Positions 1-5,404 of a stretch of DNA of 5,404 bases are shown piece by piece; the first letter of the stretch is position 1, and each line of letters begins with the position of its first letter. Origin of the DNA: an uncultured Lachnospiraceae bacterium (GTDB lineage Bacteria > Bacillota > Clostridia > Lachnospirales > Lachnospiraceae); the NCBI GenBank assembly GCA_934402515.1, contig CAKRTZ010000087.1, positions 1 through 5,404 on the forward strand, written 5' to 3'. The position numbers and the translations under genes were made by a program. The notes beneath the pieces were generated by a model that worked only from the letters and a program-made list of their open reading frames with translations, was not told the origin of the DNA and made no database searches.

Positions 1-1373
1 GTATTGATACGCGCCTTCTCATCCAGACACAGGTAATCCTGCATGGGAATGACGCATAAATCTGCCACACTGCTCATGGCAAGGGTGATGAAGTTCCAGG
101 ATAAGCTGTCCTCATCCAAGGCATCCACATGCATATACTCTTTGGCAAAAGCACGGCAGTCCGGGCGGATTTCGTGATACCAGCCACGGGTGGTGGTGTT
201 ATCATGGGTTCCCGTGTAAACCACACAGTTGCGGGGATAGGTGTGGGGCAGATAGTTGCTTGGCTCTCTGGAATCGAAAGCAAACTGCAGCACCTTCATG
301 CCCGGATAACCGGAATCCACCAGAAGCTGTCTCACAGAATCGGTGAGGAATCCTAAATCCTCAGCGATAATTCTCAAATCACCCAGCTTCTCTTTCACCG
401 TGCCAAACAAATCCATTCCGGGACCCGGCATCCATTTACCGAACTCTGCGGTTTTGTCCCCGTAGGGAATTGCATAATATTCATCAAAACCACGGAAATG
501 GTCGATTCTTACCACATCATATAAGGAAAAGCAATGGGCAATTCTCTTTAACCACCAGGCATAACCGGTCTGTTTGTGGTACTCCCAGTTAAATAAAGGG
601 TTACCCCACAGCTGGCCGGTAGCAGAAAAGGCATCGGGAGGACATCCTGCCACTCCGGTGGGAAGATTATCCTCTCCAATCTGGAATAGCTTCGGGTCTG
701 CCCAGGTATCTGCACTGTCAAAGGCTACATAGATGGGGATATCTCCGATAATCTCCACGCCCTGCTTGTTGGCATAAGCGTGCAGCTTGTCCCACTGTTT
801 GCGGAACTCATACTGCTGGAAACGATAGAAGTCGATTTCCTCCTTAAAGATTTCCTTTGCCTCTGCAAGAGCTTGGGGCTCTCTGTTTCTGTATTCATCC
901 TTCCACTCAATGTAGCTGACATTTCCCTGATTGGCTTTGATTGCCATGTACAGGCAGTAGTCTGTCAGCCAGTCTTCATTGTCTGCCAGAAATTTCTCAT
1001 AGCCGGCATCCGGTGTAAACCGCCGGAACGCCTGACGCAGCAGTTCAAAACGATGCTGATACAACCATTCATAATCAATAGAGTTGTCCTCCACCGTCTC
1101 TGCCGGCATACTATCCTCGCATTCATGGATCATCAGCAATCCCTCGTCCACCAGTGTTTCCGGATCAATGAAATAAGGATTTCCTGCAAAGGTAGAGAAA
1201 GACTGGTAAGGGGAATCTCCGTAACCGGTAGGCCCCAGAGGCAGAATCTGCCATTTCTTCTGTCCTGCCTCTTTCAGCAGATCCACAAATTCATATGCTT
1301 CTTTAGAGAAGCAGCCGATTCCGTATTTGGACGGCAGGGAAAAGATGGGCATTAAAATACCACTTTCTCTCAT
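1..1373 (-). CDS. malQ: 4-alpha-glucanotransferase (amylomaltase, GH77), C-terminus cut by window edge
   Basis: This cytoplasmic enzyme moves alpha-1,4-glucan segments between maltodextrins, making chains long enough for phosphorylase and releasing glucose. I translated 457 codons by hand from the ATG at 1373-1371 to the left edge and met no stop. The N-terminus (MRESGILMPIFSLPSKYGIG) matches the family start, followed by the SPYQSFSTFAGNP signature at residues 54-66 and the GCPPDAFSATGQLWGNP loop. The GH77 catalytic triad is visible: nucleophile D291 in VRIDHFRGF, acid/base E338 in IIAEDLG and D391 in TGTHDN, with spacing close to that known for Thermus amylomaltase. The visible part ends in PMQDYLCLDEKARIN, so given a usual family length near 500 residues about 40-50 are missing. 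It lies 18 bp after the phosphorylase stop, as the fourth gene of the operon. The identification is firm; only the true end is unseen. Confidence 0.96.
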   Translation of the reverse strand, partial: MRESGILMPIFSLPSKYGIGCFSKEAYEFVDLLKEAGQKKWQILPLGPTGYGDSPYQSFSTFAGNPYFIDPETLVDEGLLMIHECEDSMPAETVEDNSIDYEWLYQHRFELLRQAFRRFTPDAGYEKFLADNEDWLTDYCLYMAIKANQGNVSYIEWKDEYRNREPQALAEAKEIFKEEIDFYRFQQYEFRKQWDKLHAYANKQGVEIIGDIPIYVAFDSADTWADPKLFQIGEDNLPTGVAGCPPDAFSATGQLWGNPLFNWEYHKQTGYAWWLKRIAHCFSLYDVVRIDHFRGFDEYYAIPYGDKTAEFGKWMPGPGMDLFGTVKEKLGDLRIIAEDLGFLTDSVRQLLVDSGYPGMKVLQFAFDSREPSNYLPHTYPRNCVVYTGTHDNTTTRGWYHEIRPDCRAFAKEYMHVDALDEDSLSWNFITLAMSSVADLCVIPMQDYLCLDEKARIN

Positions 1374-1385
1374 AGTAATACCAAA

Positions 1386-1393
1386 CCTTTCTT
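1386..1393 (-). promoter_or_regulatory. Weak ribosome binding site of malQ
   Basis: On the minus strand AAGAAAGG lies 12 nt before the malQ ATG and overlaps the TAA stop of the phosphorylase gene (1394-1392). The match to the anti-Shine-Dalgarno is poorer and the spacing longer than for the three upstream genes. Translation may therefore depend partly on ribosomes finishing the phosphorylase; that part is inference. Confidence 0.5.
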
Positions 1394-3650
1394 AAACGTG
1401 CCAGATATCCTGGTTGTATTCCTCGATGGTTCGATCGGATGAAAAATAGCCGGATTTTGCAATATTTACGATCATCTTAGATGCGAAACTGCTTCTGTCC
1501 TCATAAGCTTTATATGCTTCTTCCTTCTTCGCAAGGTAGGTACGGAAGTCTAATAGTGTCATAAACCAGTCTTTGTTCAGAAGTTCGTTCTGCAATCTTG
1601 TGAGATTTTCCTCATGACCGATCTTCAACAATTCCGCAGAAGTAATGAAATCCACTGCCTCTTTTACCACAGGGTCGTTCTCGTAGATGTCCCTTGATAC
1701 ATAATCTGCCTTCTCATAATGGGCGATTACTTCTTCACTGGAAGCACCGAAAATGAAAATATTATCATCGCCTACCAGTTCGTGAATCTCTACGTTTGCT
1801 CCGTCCTCGGTTCCCAGTGTCAGAGCACCATTTAACATAAACTTCATGTTTCCGGTGCCGCTGGCTTCCTTGGATGCCAAGGAAATCTGCTCTGAGAGGT
1901 CCGTTGCGGGAATCAGCTTTTCTGCCTTGGTTACATTATAGTTTTCTACCATAACAACCTTCAGGTAAGGACTTACCTCAGAATCGTTATTAATCAGTTC
2001 CTGTAAACATAATATCAGATGAATGATGTCTTTTGCAATCACATATGCCGGAGCTGCCTTTGCACCGAAAATAACAGTGATGGGAGTACTGGGTTTCTTT
2101 CCAGCTTTAATCTCCAGATATTTATGAATAACATATAATGCATTCATCTGCTGTCTCTTATACTCATGGAGACGTTTGATCTGAGTATCAAAGATACTGT
2201 CAGGATTCAGGGTAATACCCTGTGTTTCTTCCAGATATGCACACAGTTCCTTCTTATTTTCCATCTTTACACGCAAAAGCTTATTCTTAAATGCTTCGTC
2301 ATCTTTAAATGCGAGAAGCTTGGAAAGCTGGGTGGCATCCTTCCGGTAATCCGTACCAATGGTTTCATCAAGCAGGGCTGCTAACCTGGGATCACAGTGT
2401 AACAGCCATCTGCGGAAAGTGATACCGTTAGTCTTGTTGTTGAATTTCTCCGGGTAAATCTCGTAAAAAGGATGCAGCTCGGTGTCCTTCAGAATCTCAG
2501 TGTGAAGGGATGCCACGCCGTTTACGGAAAAACCATAATGGATATCAATGTGTGCCATGTGAACCACATCGTTTTTATCAATGATGACCACTCGCTCGTC
2601 ATCGTATTTTCTTCTTACTTTATCGTCCAGAATCTCGATAATGGGAACTAACTGGGGAACCACCTTCTGTAAATAGGTGATGGGCCATTTCTCCAGAGCC
2701 TCTGCCAGAATGGTGTGGTTGGTATACGCACAGGTTTTGGAAACAATGTCAATCGCCTCATCCATGGAGATGCCACGCTCTGTCAACAACCGGATCATCT
2801 CCGGGATAATCATGGTAGGATGAGTATCGTTGATCTGGATGACAGCATAGTCATAGAGGTCATGGAGGTTGGAACCTCTCTTCATACTCTCGTCCAGAAT
2901 CAACTGTGCACCGCTGCTTACCATGAAATACTGCTGATAAATACGAAGCTGTCTGCCCTCCTCATCAGAATCATCCGGGTAGAGGAACAGTGTCAGGTTC
3001 TTCGCAATGTCGGTTTTATCAAAAGCGATGCCATCCTCGACAATGGACTCGTCTACGGTGTCCACATCAAAGAGATGGAGTTTATTGGTTCTGTTCTCAT
3101 AACCGGTCACATCAATGTCATACATGCGAGCCTGTAAAGTCAGATTACCAAAAGTAACCGGATAGGATACTCCGGTGGGAGTGAGCCAGTTCTGCTTTTC
3201 AATCCAAGGATTGGGTGTTTCCCTCTGCAGTTCTTTTTCAAATTCCTGTTTGAACAGTCCCAAATGGTAGTTGAGACCGATACCGTCACCGGGTAAGCCA
3301 AGACTTGCCATGGAATCCAGGAAACATGCTGCCAGTCTGCCCAGACCGCCATTTCCCAGAGAAGGTTCCGGCTCGATTTCTTCAATAGCTGCCAGATCTT
3401 TGCCATTTTCTTTCAGCAGTGCCTTTACCTCGTCATAGATGCCAAGGTTAATCATGTTATTAGAAAGAAGTTTACCGATGAGAAACTCTGCAGACACGTA
3501 GTAAATCTTCTTTTTACTTTCGGAAGCCTTTGTGGTTCTCTCTTCTGCCATCTCTTTCACGATGGTGAGCAATGCCTCATAAATTTCTCTGTCGGATGCT
3601 CCGTTGATTGCTTTGCCTAATTTGTTTTCTAATAGCGTGTTCATTGCCAT
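1392..3650 (-). CDS. glgP: Glycogen/maltodextrin (alpha-glucan) phosphorylase, GT35, PLP-dependent
   Basis: It cleaves terminal alpha-1,4-glucosyl units of glycogen or maltodextrin with phosphate, giving glucose-1-phosphate in the cytoplasm. The 752-residue protein carries the pyridoxal-phosphate signature EASGTGNMKFMLN at residues 595-607, with the cofactor lysine at K603. Other family landmarks are YYVSAEFLIGK (50-60), LGNGGLGRLAACFLDSMA (98-115), NDTHP (274-278), NGVASLH (377-383), the phosphate-site motif QIKRLHEYKRQ (490-500), FGAKAAP (528-534) and the C-terminal SGYFSSDR (733-740). Against animal phosphorylase the N-terminus is about 40 residues shorter, so the segment holding the phosphorylated serine and AMP contacts is largely absent, as is usual in bacteria. 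The start at 3650 is favoured over the second ATG (3644) because AAGGAG sits 9 nt upstream. GlgP and MalP cannot be separated by sequence alone; the transporter and malQ neighbours favour a role on imported maltodextrins. Confidence 0.96.
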   Translation of the reverse strand: MAMNTLLENKLGKAINGASDREIYEALLTIVKEMAEERTTKASESKKKIYYVSAEFLIGKLLSNNMINLGIYDEVKALLKENGKDLAAIEEIEPEPSLGNGGLGRLAACFLDSMASLGLPGDGIGLNYHLGLFKQEFEKELQRETPNPWIEKQNWLTPTGVSYPVTFGNLTLQARMYDIDVTGYENRTNKLHLFDVDTVDESIVEDGIAFDKTDIAKNLTLFLYPDDSDEEGRQLRIYQQYFMVSSGAQLILDESMKRGSNLHDLYDYAVIQINDTHPTMIIPEMIRLLTERGISMDEAIDIVSKTCAYTNHTILAEALEKWPITYLQKVVPQLVPIIEILDDKVRRKYDDERVVIIDKNDVVHMAHIDIHYGFSVNGVASLHTEILKDTELHPFYEIYPEKFNNKTNGITFRRWLLHCDPRLAALLDETIGTDYRKDATQLSKLLAFKDDEAFKNKLLRVKMENKKELCAYLEETQGITLNPDSIFDTQIKRLHEYKRQQMNALYVIHKYLEIKAGKKPSTPITVIFGAKAAPAYVIAKDIIHLILCLQELINNDSEVSPYLKVVMVENYNVTKAEKLIPATDLSEQISLASKEASGTGNMKFMLNGALTLGTEDGANVEIHELVGDDNIFIFGASSEEVIAHYEKADYVSRDIYENDPVVKEAVDFITSAELLKIGHEENLTRLQNELLNKDWFMTLLDFRTYLAKKEEAYKAYEDRSSFASKMIVNIAKSGYFSSDRTIEEYNQDIWHV

Positions 3651-3659
3651 TTGGGTATT

Positions 3660-3665
3660 CTCCTT
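3660..3665 (-). promoter_or_regulatory. Ribosome binding site of the phosphorylase gene
   Basis: AAGGAG on the minus strand lies 9 nt before the ATG at 3650 and 15 nt before the alternative ATG two codons later, which decides for the upstream start. It sits in the 24-bp gap after the MalG-like stop codon, with no room for a terminator. Confidence 0.8.
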
Positions 3666-3674
3666 ATTTTGTGC

Positions 3675-4517
3675 TTAGCCTTTTACTGCGCCGGCTGCCA
3701 CACCTTTGATAATATATTTCTGTCCTGCCAGGTATACAATAATGATGGGAATAATGGTTAACATAATGCTTGCCATCATGGGACCCATTTCTACTTTTCC
3801 GTAACTTCCGCGGAAGTATTGGATCAGCATGGGAATGGTTTTATATTTTTTGATATCCAATACCAGTGTGGGCAATAAGTAGTCATTCCATACCCACATG
3901 GCTTCCAGAATACCTACGGAAATCATGGTTGGTGCCAGCATATGCACATCAATCTTAAAAAATGTCTGAATAGGGCTGCAGCCATCAATTAGCGCGGCCT
4001 CTTCCACTTCCACGGGAATGGATTTCATAAAGCCGCAGAACATGAATACGGCAAGTCCTGCACCGAAACCGAGATAAATCACCCAGATATTCCAGGGAGT
4101 GTTCAGATGTAATCTGTCTGCGGTCTGAGACAGGGTAAACATAACCATCTGGAACGGTACCACCATGGAAAAAGCAAATAAAAAGTATAAAGCCTGGGAT
4201 AACATACCCTTCACACGGGAAATGTACCATGCACACATGGAGCAGAACAGTAAGATTGCTACTACAGAGGAAACCGTAATAAATAAACTGTAGCAGAAAC
4301 TGCTCAGAAAGCCTTTGGATTCAATGGCATTCAAATAGTTGGAAAGTCCTGCAAACGTATCAGCAGTGGGAAGCTTAAATACGGTGCCGGTGCTGATTGC
4401 AGACTCCTGTTTTAAGGAGTTAATCAGAATCATGAATGCCGGGTAAATCCAGAGTAAGGAGAGGATTGTCAGAATAACGATCCAGATCATATCTCCAACT
4501 TTTGTTTTCTTTTTCAT
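3675..4517 (-). CDS. Sugar ABC transporter permease, MalG/UgpE type (CUT1 family)
   Basis: This is the second transmembrane subunit of a carbohydrate ABC importer; it pairs with the MalF-like permease to form the membrane channel. The 280-residue protein has about six hydrophobic segments (roughly 11-33, 72-98, 107-130, 141-163, 197-216, 247-265). The cytoplasmic EAA loop that contacts the ATPase begins VEEAALIDG (171-179). Further hallmarks are WNDYLLP (210-216) and the C-terminus QKYIIKGVAAGAVKG, typical of MalG-like permeases. One departure is clear: the EAA loop normally has Pro near the end of its I-x-L-P segment, but here that position is H192 (KIDVHMLAP), while P196 is kept. The length agrees with MalG relatives. 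Substrate is inferred only from neighbouring malQ and phosphorylase genes, so malto-oligosaccharides are likely but unproven. The start ATG overlaps the stop of the preceding permease gene by one nucleotide (TAATG). Confidence 0.92.
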   Translation of the reverse strand: MKKKTKVGDMIWIVILTILSLLWIYPAFMILINSLKQESAISTGTVFKLPTADTFAGLSNYLNAIESKGFLSSFCYSLFITVSSVVAILLFCSMCAWYISRVKGMLSQALYFLFAFSMVVPFQMVMFTLSQTADRLHLNTPWNIWVIYLGFGAGLAVFMFCGFMKSIPVEVEEAALIDGCSPIQTFFKIDVHMLAPTMISVGILEAMWVWNDYLLPTLVLDIKKYKTIPMLIQYFRGSYGKVEMGPMMASIMLTIIPIIIVYLAGQKYIIKGVAAGAVKG

Positions 4518-5368
4518 TATTGCTGTACCTCCTTAGACCTTGTTGCCTTCAACTGAATCATGGAAATTGCGATAACCAATACGCAGAAGATGACTGCTTT
4601 CGCCTGTCCATAACCCTTCCACTGCATTCCTGCACGGGAGTAGAAGGTGTTATAGATATTCATTGCCATCATTTCTGTTGCGTGGTTTGGTTCGCCACCG
4701 GTCAGAGCCAGGTTCTGGTCGAAGAGCTTGAAGGAGTTGGTCAATGTCAGGAATACACAAACGGTAATAGAGGACATAACCATGGGAATCTTTACCTTCA
4801 GGAGAATCTGCCACTTGGTAGCACCATCGATTTCCGCCGCTTCTGTGAGGGAATCAGGCACACTCTGCAGACCTGCAATATAAATAATCATCATATATCC
4901 AATCTGCTGCCAGCACATGAGAATAATCATGCCCCAGTAACCTGCGGAGGAGTTCAACGCCAGCAGAGGTTTTTCTACAATAGTCAGTACGCAGTTAATC
5001 AGAATCTGCCAGATATAACCGAGTACGATACCGCCGATTAAGTTCGGCATAAAAAATACGGTTCTGAAAATATTGGTTCCTTTCAGCTGCTGGGTCAGAA
5101 GCACTGCCAGCGCGAAAGCCAGAATGTTGATGGATAAAATGGATACGACTGCGAACAGTACGGTAAAAATAAAGGAATGACCAAATGTCGTATCGGTGAA
5201 TGCTGCTTTATAGTTTGCGAGTCCCACCCAGGTTGCATTGCTTACTGTGGTAAACTGACAGAAGGATAAATACAAACCCTGTATAAAGGGAACGATAAAT
5301 CCGATGGTAAATGCAATTAATGTGGGAAGAATAAAAATCGGTGCGCTTTTCTTTAATGCCTTCTCCAT
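4517..5368 (-). CDS. Sugar ABC transporter permease, MalF/UgpA type (CUT1 family)
   Basis: This is the first transmembrane subunit of a carbohydrate ABC importer in the cytoplasmic membrane. The 283-residue protein shows about six membrane segments (roughly 10-32, 66-92, 104-127, 144-166, 200-222, 256-272). The ATPase-contacting EAA loop is canonical: EAAEIDGATKWQILLKVKIP (176-195), with Gly182 and the closing V-x-I-P. LTGGEPNHATEMMAMNIYNT (222-241) is typical of UgpA/MsmF/MalF relatives. At this length it lacks the large extra-cytoplasmic insert that makes E. coli MalF about 514 residues, so it resembles the short Gram-positive CUT1 permeases. The start at 5368 follows GGAGGT by 5 nt; an ATG overlapping that site at 5381 is out of frame. 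Neighbouring alpha-glucan enzymes suggest maltodextrin as substrate, but the sequence does not prove specificity. The substrate-binding protein gene, usually just upstream, would lie beyond the right edge; no ATPase gene is visible. Confidence 0.92.
   Translation of the reverse strand: MEKALKKSAPIFILPTLIAFTIGFIVPFIQGLYLSFCQFTTVSNATWVGLANYKAAFTDTTFGHSFIFTVLFAVVSILSINILAFALAVLLTQQLKGTNIFRTVFFMPNLIGGIVLGYIWQILINCVLTIVEKPLLALNSSAGYWGMIILMCWQQIGYMMIIYIAGLQSVPDSLTEAAEIDGATKWQILLKVKIPMVMSSITVCVFLTLTNSFKLFDQNLALTGGEPNHATEMMAMNIYNTFYSRAGMQWKGYGQAKAVIFCVLVIAISMIQLKATRSKEVQQ
4527..4534 (-). promoter_or_regulatory. Strong ribosome binding site of the MalG-like gene, inside the MalF-like coding end
   Basis: AAGGAGGT on the minus strand, a near-perfect anti-Shine-Dalgarno complement, lies 9 nt before the ATG at 4517. 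It is embedded in the last codons of the MalF-like gene, where it encodes the C-terminal Lys-Glu-Val before Gln-Gln-stop. Together with the TAATG overlap it points to translational coupling of the two permease subunits. Confidence 0.85.
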
Positions 5369-5373
5369 AAAAT

Positions 5374-5379
5374 ACCTCC
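5374..5379 (-). promoter_or_regulatory. Ribosome binding site of the MalF-like gene
   Basis: GGAGGT on the minus strand lies 5 nt before the ATG at 5368. It is a strong site that fixes this start codon. Confidence 0.8.
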
Positions 5380-5389
5380 ATTAAATTGA

Positions 5390-5404
5390 CTCCGGTTTAC
5401 GGAG
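5390..5404 (-). promoter_or_regulatory. Small hairpin in the leader of the MalF-like gene
   Basis: The minus strand reads CTCCG-TAAAC-CGGAG: a perfect 5-bp inverted repeat with a 5-nt loop, ending 10 nt upstream of the ribosome site. It touches the window edge, so the stem may extend further. It is followed by TCAATTTAA rather than a clean run of T, so a strong intrinsic terminator is unlikely. If a binding-protein gene lies upstream it could be an intergenic hairpin that stabilises that mRNA or reduces read-through; this role is inference. Confidence 0.35.

Noticed and set aside
129..356. 75-codon plus-strand frame, and the minus-strand frame at 74-283
   Set aside because: Both overlap malQ coding sequence around the TGTHDN catalytic motif and are shadows of it.
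780..1355. 191-codon open frame on the plus strand
   Set aside because: It lies wholly antisense to malQ, whose conserved motifs run through the same bases. The product (many Cys, Phe and Leu) resembles no family I know.
1374..1391. Possible terminator or promoter between the phosphorylase gene and malQ
   Set aside because: The gap is only 18 bp and has no inverted repeat, T-run or promoter-like hexamer pair.
2715..3137. 140-codon open frame on the plus strand
   Set aside because: It is antisense to conserved phosphorylase coding sequence and shows no independent domain.
3140..3406. 88-codon minus-strand frame
   Set aside because: It is an out-of-frame reading inside the phosphorylase gene, over the conserved LGNGGLGRLAACFLDSMA region.
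3985..4236. 83-codon minus-strand frame
   Set aside because: It is an alternative frame inside the MalG-like gene, which has clear family motifs in the main frame.
4502..5041. 179-codon open frame on the plus strand
   Set aside because: It is antisense to the MalF-like permease; the His/Cys/Asn-rich product is the usual reverse reading of a membrane-protein gene.
5380..5404. Catabolite-repression (cre) or LacI-type operator upstream of the MalF-like gene
   Set aside because: The visible leader has no match to a cre-like palindrome with a central CG, and the short inverted repeat does not resemble known MalR operators. The real promoter is probably outside the window.

Overview
The window is one compact minus-strand operon for uptake and breakdown of alpha-1,4-glucans (maltose, maltodextrin or glycogen-type oligosaccharides). 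In transcription order, from high to low coordinates, it holds a MalF/UgpA-type ABC permease (5368-4517), a MalG/UgpE-type ABC permease (4517-3675), an alpha-glucan phosphorylase (3650-1392) and a 4-alpha-glucanotransferase, MalQ (1373 to the left edge, cut before its C-terminus). Nearly every base is coding. The gaps are a 1-nt overlap, 24 bp and 18 bp, with no terminator between genes.

The organism is most likely a low-to-mid-GC Clostridia member, plausibly Lachnospiraceae. The grounds are strong AGGAGG-type ribosome sites before three genes, a short MalF-like permease without the large extra-cytoplasmic domain of enterobacterial MalF, a compact phosphorylase, and no transporter ATPase gene alongside. 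This placement is inferred from style; no species-level marker is present.

How the genes would work together: the two permeases form the membrane channel of a CUT1-family importer. Its binding protein is probably encoded just upstream, beyond the right edge, and its ATPase elsewhere. Imported malto-oligosaccharides are disproportionated by MalQ, which joins short chains into longer ones and releases glucose. The phosphorylase then removes terminal glucosyl units as glucose-1-phosphate, saving ATP.

The last 23 bases on the right (5382-5404) are non-coding leader for the first permease and contain a small perfect hairpin. I found no RNA genes, mobile elements, CRISPR arrays or integration signs, and nothing that looks like an undescribed system. 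The points worth a second look are small: a His in place of a conserved Pro in the MalG-like coupling loop, a shortened phosphorylase N-terminus, the leader hairpin, and the translational coupling arrangement.
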